Assembly (NCBI RefSeq): GCF_008931805.1
Contig: NZ_CP044399.1
Location: forward strand, 4,575,370-4,639,369
Reading direction: 5' to 3'
Source of the DNA: Moritella marina ATCC 15381
Lineage (GTDB): Bacteria; Pseudomonadota; Gammaproteobacteria; Enterobacterales; Moritellaceae
DNA length: 64,000 nucleotides
Shown: positions 1-8,220 of the stretch, piece by piece
How positions within the stretch are numbered: the first letter of the stretch is position 1
Layout of the letters: every line of letters begins with the position of its first letter
Notes under the pieces: model-generated
Told to the model about the DNA's origin: nothing
The model's database searches: none
Seen by the model: the letters and a program-made list of their open reading frames with translations, nothing else
Translations under genes and position numbers: made by a program

Positions 1-37
1 ATGCTATAGCCGATTTAATCATTTTTTGGGGAATATA

Positions 38-607
38 ATGACTGCAGCTGTAACCGATGCGTTAATTGCTTTTTATGCGCGCTGTGAACAACTTTGGCAC
101 ACACAAGATTATTTACCACAGCAAGCGTTTGATCCTGAGTGGGATTCACCTTGTTTTATTGCCGAGGCGAATCAACCACAACTGCTTCCTGGACACAAAG
201 CCTGGTTGCCGATTAAACGCGATGAAATCACTTCTTTTAGTAATATTGAATCGGCGTTAAGTATTGAACTTGAACCTCAAATATCCACTTTTTTCGGCGC
301 TTATTTTAGTGACCATATGCCTGCGAGCTTTAATGATGAGATCATTGAATTGGTACAAGTATGGAGTGAGGATGACTCAAAGCGCTTGCAAGAAAATATC
401 ATTGCCCATTTGATGATGAAAAAAACACTGAAACAATCACCAACCTTGTTCATTGCTAGCTGCGCTGATGATATGCAGATCATTGCACTGGATAATGTCA
501 GTGGTGAAGTGGTGCGTGAAGTCTTAGGTAAAGGTATTGCGGAAGTGTTGGCGCCAGATCTGGCTACATTTATTAACCAGTTAACACCGGTGTTACTCGA
601 GCACTAG
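38..607 (+). CDS. syd: Syd, SecY-interacting protein
   Basis: Recognised as Syd, a small acidic cytoplasmic protein that in E. coli binds the cytosolic face of SecY and is thought to monitor or limit mis-assembled translocons. The product is about 189 residues, the usual family length, and is rich in acidic residues with a family-typical N-terminal part (AFYARCEQLW near residues 10-20). An upstream in-frame TTG at 26 exists, but the ATG at 38 has GGGGAA five bases before it, so I use that start. A hairpin with a T-run follows at 632-661. In many relatives syd sits beside the yqcC-truC genes, as it nearly does here. Function is by family only. Confidence 0.9.
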   Translation: MTAAVTDALIAFYARCEQLWHTQDYLPQQAFDPEWDSPCFIAEANQPQLLPGHKAWLPIKRDEITSFSNIESALSIELEPQISTFFGAYFSDHMPASFNDEIIELVQVWSEDDSKRLQENIIAHLMMKKTLKQSPTLFIASCADDMQIIALDNVSGEVVREVLGKGIAEVLAPDLATFINQLTPVLLEH

Positions 608-631
608 ATTTCGATAAAGTCAGTATAAAAC

Positions 632-661
632 AGCGCAAGTGATAATTCACTCGCGCTTTTT
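632..661 (+). terminator. Rho-independent terminator of syd
   Basis: An 11-step stem (632-642 with 647-657, one A/C mismatch) closes a TAAT loop and is followed by TTTT. It lies between the convergent syd and DUF2310 genes. Confidence 0.85.
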
Positions 662-691
662 ATGTCTTATTCGACTTAATTTAGAGACTAG

Positions 692-1453
692 CTACCAAGG
701 TGAATTTGATAATAAACGACAAGGTTCGCATTTAAAATCAAAGATACCGTGTAGTGATTCGGCTAATTGCCAGTCACCACCACAATTTGGACAAGGGCGT
801 GCTTTCTGGTCATGTTCAGCTGAATCAGCTAAATGATACAAGTAGTAATAAGTGGGTACCTGGCTTTTATGTTCAATCTCTTTTGCTAACTGCCAGCCGG
901 TATTATTCAGCGGGCTGGTTAGGTCCGTTAATGTGTCACTACATGCTTGCTTTAGTGTGGTGCCATGCATTTGTAATTCATCTGTTGAACTCCAATCGAC
1001 TTGCCAGCGTAATAAATCTTGATGATCGCCAACTGCTGGAGTGGGTAATTTATACAGTGGGATTGGGGCTAGATGTTCACCGCAACGCAGTGGTGAGCAA
1101 GTGCTAAGATAATGGGTATATAAAACTTGCCATTCTGGTTGCTGACAAGGGTCGGTATTGTCTGAGTGTAAATCCATGCCTGTTAGACGGACCTTAGGCG
1201 CGAGCAATCCCGCGTCACTTAAGGCTTGTAAGCGTTTTTCAACAATGCAGGAATGATGTCTCGGGTGTAAGCTTTCTTCTTCGGGACAAACAACACGGGT
1301 AATAAAGACCCCATCATCCATACTGGTTGGGAATTCACGACCTAATATTTGGCCGTTGTAACGTAAGGCATCAATAAGTTGGGTGATCGCACCATCGACA
1401 GCATTGATTGTCGTGTCTTGGTAGCATTCAAAAGTCAGTTCTGCAGTAAACAA
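692..1453 (-). CDS. DUF2310 family Zn-ribbon protein
   Basis: A 253-residue protein matching the DUF2310 family (described as Zn-ribbon-containing, possibly nucleic-acid binding). Near the C-terminus two Cys pairs, CPNC and CEPC about 24 residues apart, form a plausible zinc ribbon after a mixed alpha/beta body. The start is a TTG with GAGAGA about eight bases upstream; no better in-frame ATG is near. It is the last gene of a leftward run of five small genes and ends convergently with syd. The role is unknown; the zinc ribbon suggests RNA or DNA binding, which is inference. Confidence 0.8.
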   Translation of the reverse strand: MFTAELTFECYQDTTINAVDGAITQLIDALRYNGQILGREFPTSMDDGVFITRVVCPEEESLHPRHHSCIVEKRLQALSDAGLLAPKVRLTGMDLHSDNTDPCQQPEWQVLYTHYLSTCSPLRCGEHLAPIPLYKLPTPAVGDHQDLLRWQVDWSSTDELQMHGTTLKQACSDTLTDLTSPLNNTGWQLAKEIEHKSQVPTYYYLYHLADSAEHDQKARPCPNCGGDWQLAESLHGIFDFKCEPCRLLSNSPW

Positions 1454-1491
1454 GGTATTCTCTCAATAGTGTGTTATTGGGGTCATGATCG

Positions 1492-1818
1492 TTATTGCGT
1501 TAATAGCGCTTTTTTTAATGCGGCTATTTCAGCTTTCAGTTCGGTTACTTCTTGGCGTAATGGTGCAAACTCTTCACGTACAGAAGCTATCGCGGTGGCA
1601 ATCAGTGCTGCCGTTGGGTCTGTCTCTGTGGTTATTTTTGTTGCCACTTGCTTTTCTGGCACGCTAGCATGCGGATCAAACTGCCATGTTTTCAGTGTTT
1701 CAATAATATCGCGTAGACCAGCTGGCTGTGTCAGATGCGACTTGATGAGTGCGACACTCGGCTGCTTCCCTTCTAGAGCCACTCGGTTTGCGGCATCAAC
1801 TATATGCTGTCGGCTCAT
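1492..1818 (-). CDS. KfrA_N-like DNA-binding protein with C-terminal coiled coil
   Basis: A 108-residue protein. Residues about 5-45 resemble the N-terminal DNA-binding domain of plasmid KfrA proteins: a helical segment with an Ala-Ala pair, then a PSVALIKSHL helix and a closing TLKTWQF helix. Residues about 75-105 (VREEFAPLRQEVTELKAEI) have heptad spacing expected of a short coiled coil, so it may dimerise. The ATG has AAGGAAG eight bases upstream. KfrA is a plasmid regulator, but nothing else plasmid-like lies nearby. I infer a small chromosomal DNA-binding protein; target unknown. Confidence 0.6.
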   Translation of the reverse strand: MSRQHIVDAANRVALEGKQPSVALIKSHLTQPAGLRDIIETLKTWQFDPHASVPEKQVATKITTETDPTAALIATAIASVREEFAPLRQEVTELKAEIAALKKALLTQ

Positions 1819-1872
1819 GGTATGTCTTCCTTAATATTTCTGATTTAGTGGATTAGATTATTTATGTGGCTA

Positions 1873-2103
1873 CTAACGTAACATGGTATCAAGATGATCT
1901 ATGACTTCTGCCCAGTCGGCATCTTCGTAAATCGATTCTTTGAGAAACAGCGCTTGGGATTTGTTCCAAAACGGCGCTTCAAATAATAATACGCTGGCTT
2001 CGATTTTATGCTGATGGATAAAGCGTTTTATGCTTAATTCATCATTTTCTAACCCAAGTTGCGCAAATAACGTTGCTAAGGTTTGCGTGGCTAAAAGCAT
2101 CAT
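1873..2103 (-). CDS. DUF2789 family protein
   Basis: A small all-helical protein of about 76 residues. It carries the DUF2789 hallmarks: TLATLFAQLGL near the start, an EAPFW motif mid-protein, and the C-terminal EDADWAEVIDHLD segment. The reading frame is open further upstream, but the ATG at 2103 is preceded by GGAG at the right distance and agrees with family length. Function is unknown. It lies between the DUF3301 and KfrA-like genes in the same direction and probably shares their transcript. Confidence 0.8.
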   Translation of the reverse strand: MMLLATQTLATLFAQLGLENDELSIKRFIHQHKIEASVLLFEAPFWNKSQALFLKESIYEDADWAEVIDHLDTMLR

Positions 2104-2164
2104 CTGGCTCCAATGTTTTTTTTCAGTATAGCCAGAGATGAGCAACAAGGTTAGTTTATCGCTG

Positions 2165-2461
2165 TTAATCTATTGCATAAGGTGGAACGATAAACTCTAA
2201 TACTGTCGGTCCAGCCATCACGAGGCAAGCTTGGTAGGCATTTTCACCATTGCTGCTAAATTCAAAATTAAACTTATAGCGAAACAAACTGCCTTTGTGT
2301 GGTAACCAACTAATACCAGCCTGAGCCGTTGATAACCATTGTAGTTGTTGCTGTTGGCAGTATTGTTTGATTAATGCATTGGCTAGTTCAGCTTGTTTAC
2401 GCAGGTGTGAAAAGATCACAATCCCGATGAACCCAACGACGATGGCTAACAAACTTCCCAT
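2165..2461 (-). CDS. DUF3301 family membrane-anchored protein
   Basis: A protein of about 98 residues with one N-terminal hydrophobic segment (GSLLAIVVGFIGIVIFSHLR), then a soluble part containing a QLQWL segment as in DUF3301 proteins of Vibrio and Shewanella. I predict a single-pass inner-membrane protein. A start ten codons earlier is possible, but the ATG at 2461 has a clear CGGAGA upstream. It is usually found beside DUF3549 genes, as here, which supports both calls. Function is unknown. Confidence 0.75.
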   Translation of the reverse strand: MGSLLAIVVGFIGIVIFSHLRKQAELANALIKQYCQQQQLQWLSTAQAGISWLPHKGSLFRYKFNFEFSSNGENAYQACLVMAGPTVLEFIVPPYAID

Positions 2462-2516
2462 ATTCTTATTTCTCCGTGATAGCTGTGTCATTCTATATTA
2501 TTTGACTTTCGCTGGC

Positions 2517-3572
2517 TTAGCCACGTTGCTGGCGAAACAGTAGACCAATCGCACGACCCAGCGTATTGGTGCGGTTTGGGTTACGTAACATCGCTAATAC
2601 TTTATTACGCAGTGCAGGGATAGCAACTAGATCTGAGAACAGATAAATAAATAACTCTTCACCTTGTTGTTGCTGTACCGCGGCTTCAAAGAAAGCTAAT
2701 AATAGCACTTCATCATTCAGATCATGCCAGCAGCGACCTGCTAATGCCACAATCGTTTGGCTAATGTCATTGTGCTTAAACAGTGCAGGGTAAAGATCTG
2801 TGCGTAACCCCTGTGCTGGTGCGCTTGAAAAGGCACGGAACAGCATAGATAGACGTACATCATCGGGATTTTCTTGGGCTATTTCTTGGTTTATTAATGC
2901 CGCTAACGCTTCACTTAATACCGTTGGTAGTGCTTCATGCTCAAGGGCAAGGCAAAGTGAATACAGCGGTTCTGTTGGTAATGCGGGCAAGGCGGCTGCC
3001 AGGTGCTGGGCATTGTTATCACGATTTAGGCGTGCGGCAATGTCGCAAATACCTTGTACACCGACTTCTTGCCATTGCCCAAAACCGAGTTTGTTGGCGA
3101 AGTAGTTGTGTGCGGTTGGGTAATATTTGCTTTCGGGGCGAATAAAGTCACGGTTGATAATAGCATTGAGCATGGCGACTTTGTCAGTGCTTGGTTTAAA
3201 CACATATGGATTTGTTGCCAAGTGTTCTTGTTGTTCTTCACTCGGTGTTTTCTCTAACATTAGCCCCAGTGATTCAACCACCATGTTAAGAAATACATTA
3301 CGGGTACCTTGGATCAGTAGGCCTTGTTCATCTAGGGGAAATTTAAGAAACCAAAGATAGTGTTGGTTATTCTCATTTTTGTTCCAGAAGGTGATCGCAA
3401 ATTGAGCATGGCGTTGCAGTGGGGCCGGGTAAGGTCGTTGGGCTGATTCAAATTGCATAAAGTCGTCGGTTGAAATTTTGCTGATCTTACGGCCCATGTC
3501 ATACACGCGAAATTGAGTCTTTGCTTGTAACAGAAATTCCGATAGCGTGTTGAGGGTATGCATATTTGCCAT
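2517..3572 (-). CDS. DUF3549 family protein
   Basis: A 351-residue protein recognised as DUF3549 from its opening region (TLSEFLLQAKTQFRVYDMGR) and its all-helical C-terminal half, which reads like repeated HEAT-type helices. No signal peptide or membrane segment is visible. It is first in the leftward cluster DUF3549-DUF3301-DUF2789-KfrA_N-like-DUF2310 and diverges from yqcC-truC across about 190 bases that should hold both promoters. No biochemical function is known to me; the pairing with DUF3301 recurs in marine gammaproteobacteria. Confidence 0.8.
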   Translation of the reverse strand: MANMHTLNTLSEFLLQAKTQFRVYDMGRKISKISTDDFMQFESAQRPYPAPLQRHAQFAITFWNKNENNQHYLWFLKFPLDEQGLLIQGTRNVFLNMVVESLGLMLEKTPSEEQQEHLATNPYVFKPSTDKVAMLNAIINRDFIRPESKYYPTAHNYFANKLGFGQWQEVGVQGICDIAARLNRDNNAQHLAAALPALPTEPLYSLCLALEHEALPTVLSEALAALINQEIAQENPDDVRLSMLFRAFSSAPAQGLRTDLYPALFKHNDISQTIVALAGRCWHDLNDEVLLLAFFEAAVQQQQGEELFIYLFSDLVAIPALRNKVLAMLRNPNRTNTLGRAIGLLFRQQRG

Positions 3573-3766
3573 GATCTAATGTGTCCAAGTGATAAGTAGA
3601 GATGAATGGAGCTTAAGTATTTAGGTATTATACGCAAACCCTATCAAGATGCGAATTGAGATCACGATGGACTTTTGTATCTGTGCTTGGCTGACGTATA
3701 ATGCCGTTAAATTTGTTTGGTTGCGGTGTTAAATTGGCGTCGCGAACCTTAAATCGAGATACAAGT

Positions 3767-4093
3767 ATGACGATTTATTTGCAGGCCCAGCAGTTACTGA
3801 CTGCGATTGAAGCTGAATTGCAAAACACGGCATTGTGGAATAATGTAAAACCAAGTGCTGACGCGTTAGCGAGTACTGCGCCATTTTGCATTGATACTAT
3901 GCCCTTTACTGATTGGTTACAGTTTATCTTTTTAGATAAAATGACTCAGCTGGTGGTCATGCAAGTGCCGCTACCTGCGAACATGGGAATACACCCGATG
4001 GCAGAAGAAGCTTTTAAAGCAGTAACAGCGGATACGCGTGAGTTATTAGCCCTGATCTTATCGTTTGATCTGCTGTTAAATAAAAAGAATTAG
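3767..4093 (+). CDS. yqcC: YqcC family (DUF446) protein
   Basis: A 108-residue helical protein of the YqcC/DUF446 family, with the family-typical PFCIDTMPFTDWLQFIFL segment mid-protein. The reading frame opens 22 codons earlier, but the ATG at 3767 fits family length and start. It ends 13 bases before truC, matching the yqcC-truC order of E. coli, so the two are probably co-transcribed. Function is unknown; a link to tRNA modification is suggested only by its neighbour. Confidence 0.85.
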   Translation: MTIYLQAQQLLTAIEAELQNTALWNNVKPSADALASTAPFCIDTMPFTDWLQFIFLDKMTQLVVMQVPLPANMGIHPMAEEAFKAVTADTRELLALILSFDLLLNKKN

Positions 4094-4106
4094 GTAATAA
4101 AACACA

Positions 4107-4853
4107 ATGTTAGATATTTTATATCAAGATGAATACTTGGTGGCGATTGATAAACCGGCTGGTTTGTTGGTGCACCGTAGTTGGTTAGACAGCCATGAAA
4201 CTCAGTTTGCGATGCAAATGGTGCGCGATCAGATTGGTCAGCATGTTTTTCCTGTGCACCGCTTGGATCGTCCGACATCTGGGGTATTGTTATTTGCGTT
4301 ATCAAGCGAAATAGCAAGGCAGATGAGCGAAATCTTTCAAGCGCACGCGCTAACTAAGCGTTACCTTGCCGTGGTGCGCGGTTGGATTAATGAAGCGGGC
4401 ACACTTGATTACGCGCTTAAGGTTGAGTTAGATAAAATTGCGGATAAACAAGCTACGCAGGATAAAGAAGCCCAAGAAGCGGTTACCCATTATCGCCCTT
4501 TGCATCAGGTTGAAATTCCCTACGCGGTGAGTAAAAATCACCCGACAAGCCGTTATTGTTTGATGGAACTGGAACCACAAACCGGTCGTAAACATCAATT
4601 ACGTCGTCACATGAAACATATGTTCCACCCGATCGTGGGTGATACTAGCCATGGTGACGGACGCCATAATGTGTTTTACCGTGAGCATTTTGAATTGTCG
4701 CGCTTGTTGCTTATTGCCAAATCCTTATCTTTTATTCATCCGGTAACGGCGCAGCCTGTACATATTGAAGCTAATATTGGTGACGAAGTATTAGCTTTAT
4801 TTGAGCAATTTGGCTGGCCCGCACAAGAAAGTGACTACCGACCAAACGTGTAG
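4107..4853 (+). CDS. truC: tRNA pseudouridine(65) synthase TruC
   Basis: A 248-residue RluA-type pseudouridine synthase without an S4 domain. The catalytic HRLDRPTSG motif (Asp in HRLD) is at about residues 52-60, and the nucleotide-binding TGRKHQLRRH motif is near residue 160. TruC converts U65 of tRNA-Ile and tRNA-Asp to pseudouridine. Assignment to TruC over RluA/C/D rests on length, the DSHET insertion after the first motif, and the yqcC neighbour. No clear terminator follows; the long ptsG leader begins directly after it. Confidence 0.92.
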   Translation: MLDILYQDEYLVAIDKPAGLLVHRSWLDSHETQFAMQMVRDQIGQHVFPVHRLDRPTSGVLLFALSSEIARQMSEIFQAHALTKRYLAVVRGWINEAGTLDYALKVELDKIADKQATQDKEAQEAVTHYRPLHQVEIPYAVSKNHPTSRYCLMELEPQTGRKHQLRRHMKHMFHPIVGDTSHGDGRHNVFYREHFELSRLLLIAKSLSFIHPVTAQPVHIEANIGDEVLALFEQFGWPAQESDYRPNV

Positions 4854-4891
4854 TGAAAGGCGTAAAAAACGGTATTTTTCGGTTGTTAACG

Positions 4892-4936
4892 TACAGATAA
4901 ACTTAGGTTACACTTTGTTACGTAAGTTTATCTGTA
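4892..4936. repeat. Large imperfect palindrome upstream of ptsG
   Basis: Two 21-base arms (4892-4912 and 4916-4936) pair with two mismatches around a 3-base centre; the outer 14 pairs are perfect. A second, mutually exclusive pairing is possible: GGTTACA at 4906-4912 with TGTAACC at 4933-4939. A run of eight T starts 25 bases after the palindrome (4961-4968). It could be an operator, an RNA switch-like structure or a truC terminator; the sequence does not decide. Confidence 0.6.
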
Positions 4937-5031
4937 ACCCTGTTATTATTGTTGGTTATCTTTTTTTTACAAATCTCGTGTATAAAGGTTTAATCCGTTA
5001 CTTTTACTGTGTAGCAGGTTAAATGTCAGCT

Positions 5032-5135
5032 TTGTACCTGCTTTCCTAAAGCAAAACCCTACCATGTCATCACTTCAAGTGAAGCTATATTGATCGCGTT
5101 GTAAAAAGAGCGATTCAATTGTACCGTTTTGTACC
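5032..5135 (+). promoter_or_regulatory. Repeated TTGTACC heptamers and dyads in the ptsG leader
   Basis: TTGTACC occurs at 5032-5038, 5119-5125 and 5129-5135; the last two are exactly 10 bases apart, on one face of the helix. Between them lies a perfect dyad TCACTT-C-AAGTGA at 5070-5082. TTGTGAG at 5137-5143 resembles a CRP half-site but lacks a good second half. The block is probably regulatory for ptsG. The binding protein is unknown. The rest of 4854-5232 shows no gene. Confidence 0.4.
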
Positions 5136-5232
5136 ATTGTGAGTGGCTATTCAAATCTAAACAGCCAATCCGGTAATAGTTATGACTATTGTTTTTAGCA
5201 GGCTATAGTTAACTCAACAAAGGAAGCTAATC

Positions 5233-5298
5233 ATGCATCCTCAACAAATTCCGCTGTATCAGGCCACTGTTATAGCACTATTTAGTTTGTTCACTTAG
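5233..5298 (+). CDS. Candidate 21-residue leader peptide/small protein upstream of ptsG
   Basis: A 21-codon ORF with an excellent ribosome site: AAAGGAAG at 5219-5226, six bases before the ATG. Its stop codon TAG (5296-5298) overlaps the AGGAG Shine-Dalgarno of ptsG (5297-5301), and ptsG starts nine bases after the stop. That geometry is typical of translational coupling. The peptide has a polar start (MHPQQIPLYQ) and a hydrophobic tail (ATVIALFSLF), so it may touch the membrane. I recognise no family. E. coli SgrT is a precedent for a small protein acting on PtsG, but I see no convincing similarity. Chance is not excluded. Confidence 0.55.
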   Translation: MHPQQIPLYQATVIALFSLFT

Positions 5299-5307
5299 GA
5301 GTGAGAG

Positions 5308-6768
5308 ATGAGTAACGCGTTTGCAAATCTACAGAAAGTAGGTAAGTCGTTAATGTTACCAGTATCGGTATTACCGGTTGCGGGTATTTTATTAGGTGTT
5401 GGTGCAGCCAAGTTTAGCTGGATGCCTGAAATCTTGTCTAGCATCATGGAACAAGCTGGTGGTTCTGTATTTGGCCAAATGGCGTTGCTATTCGCTATTG
5501 GTGTTGCACTTGGTTTTACTAAAAATGACGGTGTAGCGGGTCTTGCTGCTATTGTTGGTTACGGTATTATGACGGCAACGCTAGGTGTTATGGCTGGCGT
5601 GATGGGCGTTGAAAGTATCGATACTGGTGTACTTGGTGGTATCCTTGTTGGTGGTTTAGCTGGTTGGGTATTTAACCGCTTCTACACAATTAGACTGCCT
5701 GAATACCTAGGTTTCTTTGCCGGTAAACGTGCAGTGCCAATTATTACTGGTTTTGCAGCTATCGCTCTAGGTCTTATCCTTTCTGTTGTATGGCCCCCTG
5801 TTGGTGGCGCAATCTCTGCATTCTCTGACTGGGCTGCTTATCAAAATCCTGCTATGGCATTTGGTATCTATGGTGTTGTTGAGCGTGCACTTATTCCATT
5901 TGGTTTACACCATATCTGGAATGTACCTTTCTTCTTTGAAGCGGGTGCTTACTGTAAAGCGGTTGATGGTAGTGCTATCACAGCTGCAACTGAAGCGGTA
6001 TGTACTGCTGCAAATGGCGAATGGTTTACGGGTGAAATCTCACGTTATGTAGCTGGCGACCCGACTGCCGGAAACATGGCTGGTGGTTACATGTTCAAAA
6101 TGTTTGGTCTACCTGCTGCTGCTATCGCCATTGCACACGCTGCTAAACCTGAAAACCGCGCTAAAGTAATGGGTATCATGGCATCAGCTGCGTTAACTTC
6201 ATTCCTAACGGGTATTACTGAACCAATTGAATTTGCATTCCTATTCGTTGCACCAGTACTTTATGTTATCCACGCTTTATTAGCGGGTTCTGCTTTCGTA
6301 GTGATGATTCTACTAGGCATTAAACACGGTACTACGTTCTCACACGGTTTCATTGATTTCACTGTATTGTTCAGCCAATCAACGAACGGTATTTGGTTAC
6401 CAGTTGTCGGTCTTGTTTACGCTGCAATCTACTACACAGTATTCCGCGTAGTGATTAAGATGCTAGACCTTAAAACACCGGGTCGTGAAGATGAATCTGA
6501 AGAAGTTGCTGCTGCACCAGTATCAACTGACGCAATGGCGGCTGAATTAGTTGCTGCATTCGGTGGTAAAGACAACATTACTAACTTAGACGCTTGTATC
6601 ACTCGTCTACGTGTAAGTGTTAATTCTATCGATGATGTTGACCAAGATAAACTGAAAGCACTCGGCGCTCGTGCTGTCGTAGTTGTTGGCTCAGGTATCC
6701 AAGCAATCTTTGGTACTAAATCTGATAACCTACGTACTGATATGGAACAATACATTAATACCCTATAA
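5308..6768 (+). CDS. ptsG: PTS glucose-specific EIICB component PtsG
   Basis: A 486-residue inner-membrane permease that imports and phosphorylates glucose with phosphate from EIIA-Glc. The IIC domain spans about residues 1-385 with many hydrophobic helices and the [15 protein letters not shown] and [13 protein letters not shown] signatures, the latter holding the substrate-binding Glu. A charged linker leads to the IIB domain (about 410-486), where Cys430 in [10 protein letters not shown] is the phosphorylation site. No IIA domain is fused, so it needs a separate Crr. It is alone, with an unusually long leader and small ORF upstream and a strong terminator downstream. A close paralogue specificity such as N-acetylglucosamine is less likely, given the glucose-type IIC motifs. 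Confidence 0.92.
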   Translation: MSNAFANLQKVGKSLMLPVSVLPVAGILLGVGAAKFSWMPEILSSIMEQAGGSVFGQMALLFAIGVALGFTKNDGVAGLAAIVGYGIMTATLGVMAGVMGVESIDTGVLGGILVGGLAGWVFNRFYTIRLPEYLGFFAGKRAVPIITGFAAIALGLILSVVWPPVGGAISAFSDWAAYQNPAMAFGIYGVVERALIPFGLHHIWNVPFFFEAGAYCKAVDGSAITAATEAVCTAANGEWFTGEISRYVAGDPTAGNMAGGYMFKMFGLPAAAIAIAHAAKPENRAKVMGIMASAALTSFLTGITEPIEFAFLFVAPVLYVIHALLAGSAFVVMILLGIKHGTTFSHGFIDFTVLFSQSTNGIWLPVVGLVYAAIYYTVFRVVIKMLDLKTPGREDESEEVAAAPVSTDAMAAELVAAFGGKDNITNLDACITRLRVSVNSIDDVDQDKLKALGARAVVVVGSGIQAIFGTKSDNLRTDMEQYINTL

Positions 6769-6806
6769 TCAGTAATACGCTATAATCAGTTCGCTGATTG
6801 ATTTAA

Positions 6807-6832
6807 GCCACTGCAGTTGCAGTGGCTTTTTT
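6807..6832 (+). terminator. Rho-independent terminator of ptsG
   Basis: A GC-rich hairpin, GCCACTGCA paired with TGCAGTGGC (6807-6826), is followed by six T. It lies 38 bases after the ptsG stop. Confidence 0.9.
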
Positions 6833-6971
6833 GTGTCTGGGATAAAGTAAACCGAGTGGACTGTCATGATATGGAGGTTAATGATACGATTAACTGAATT
6901 ATTCGACTCACTTCATGAGCCGAATAGGAATGTATTCGACTCATCTATGCTGCTAACTGATTTTAAAGCAC

Positions 6972-6996
6972 AAAAATGCCCAGCATTGCTGGGCAT
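6972..6996 (-). terminator. Rho-independent terminator of dapD
   Basis: Read on the minus strand, ATGCCCAGC and its complement form a 9-bp stem with a 3-base loop followed by a T-run. It sits 36 bases beyond the dapD stop. The rest of 6833-6971 shows no gene. Confidence 0.88.
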
Positions 6997-7032
6997 CATT
7001 ATTTACTTAACACTACAAACTATGACTAAAAA

Positions 7033-8064
7033 TTAGTTATTTGAGTGTAGCTCTGCGTTTAGTTCAACCGCTGATTTATTGGTTAAGCATTCAATTGTGC
7101 CCGTGATTGAGTTACGACGGAATAACAAGTCATCTTTACCGGCTAAATCACGCGCTTTCACGACTTCAACCGCTTGGTTGTTTGCATCTAGCATTTGTAC
7201 TTTAGAACCCGCTGTAATGTATAAGCCTGATTCAATTGTGCAACGGTTACCCATAGGGATACCTAAACCAGCATTTGCGCCTAATAAGCAGTTTTCGCCC
7301 ATCGAGATAACTAACTGACCACCGCCACTTAATGTACCCATGATAGACGCGCCGCCACCGATATCAGAACCGTTACCAACCATGACACCGGCAGAAATAC
7401 GACCTTCAACCATGCTCACGCCTTCAGTACCGGCGTTAAAGTTAACAAAACCTTCATGCATGATAGTCGTACCTTCACCAACGTGTGCGCCTAAACGTAC
7501 ACGTGCAGTATGGGCAATACGAACACCAGTCGGTACCACGTAGTCTGTCATTTTAGGGAATTTATCCACACAGCTTACCGTTAATACTTCACCCTCAAGA
7601 CGCGCTGCTATTTGACGGTCTGCCAGTTCAGGTAAATCGATAGGGCCTAGGTTTGTCCAAGCGATGTTATGCAGTAGACCAAAGATACCGTCAAGTACAG
7701 TACCGTGTGGTTTCACTAAACGGTGTGAAATCAGCTGTAGCTTTAAATAGCCTTCAGCAACTGATGCTGGTTTTTCGTCAGTTGCCAGAATCACAAGTAC
7801 TAATGGCTGTTTGCTGTTTGCTGCTGCAGTTGCAAATTTAGCGTTAGCCGCATCATCGTTTGCAGTGAATGCAGCAGCAAGTTGTGTTGCTTGAGCAGGC
7901 GTTACTTCAATAACTTCATTTTTACCTTGATAAGTAACGATCTCGCTAATATCAGCAACCAATTTATCACTTGGGTTTAGTAGCGGATTAGGGAAAAAAG
8001 CTTCGATAATTTTACCTGCAGTGTTTTTAGTTGCACTACCGAAAGCGAGTGAAAAAGTTGCCAT
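7033..8064 (-). CDS. dapD: Tetrahydrodipicolinate N-succinyltransferase DapD (long form)
   Basis: A 343-residue enzyme that succinylates tetrahydrodipicolinate with succinyl-CoA in the lysine/meso-diaminopimelate pathway. It is the long DapD type of Pseudomonas and Vibrio, not the 274-residue E. coli type. The C-terminal half is a left-handed beta-helix of hexapeptide repeats (from about residue 180), including GTTIMHEGFVNFNAGTEG and GGGASIMGTLSGGG. The frame is open 16 codons further upstream, but MATFSLAFG is the family start and has GGAGA about ten bases before it. The gene follows glnD, as dapD-type genes often do, and ends at a clear terminator. Confidence 0.93.
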   Translation of the reverse strand: MATFSLAFGSATKNTAGKIIEAFFPNPLLNPSDKLVADISEIVTYQGKNEVIEVTPAQATQLAAAFTANDDAANAKFATAAANSKQPLVLVILATDEKPASVAEGYLKLQLISHRLVKPHGTVLDGIFGLLHNIAWTNLGPIDLPELADRQIAARLEGEVLTVSCVDKFPKMTDYVVPTGVRIAHTARVRLGAHVGEGTTIMHEGFVNFNAGTEGVSMVEGRISAGVMVGNGSDIGGGASIMGTLSGGGQLVISMGENCLLGANAGLGIPMGNRCTIESGLYITAGSKVQMLDANNQAVEVVKARDLAGKDDLLFRRNSITGTIECLTNKSAVELNAELHSNN

Positions 8065-8220
8065 AGCTGAGAAATCTCCATTTAGAATAAAGGCGTGATA
8101 TTCATACATCACGCCGGATCTGAGTATTTATTTTTTATCAATAATAAAATATTACTGTTAGTTCTATCACATTTCGCTTTGTGGTTTCAAAGAAAATGAT
8201 GATTGTTATTTTTCGATCAG

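Noticed and set aside
1379-1834. A 151-codon plus-strand frame opposite the KfrA-like gene
   Set aside because: It is the complement of a well-supported gene with a good ribosome site; its Ser/Ala/Cys-rich product has no recognisable features.
4801-5022. A 73-codon frame overlapping the end of truC and the large palindrome
   Set aside because: It starts inside truC, has no ribosome site, and its composition follows AT-rich noncoding sequence.
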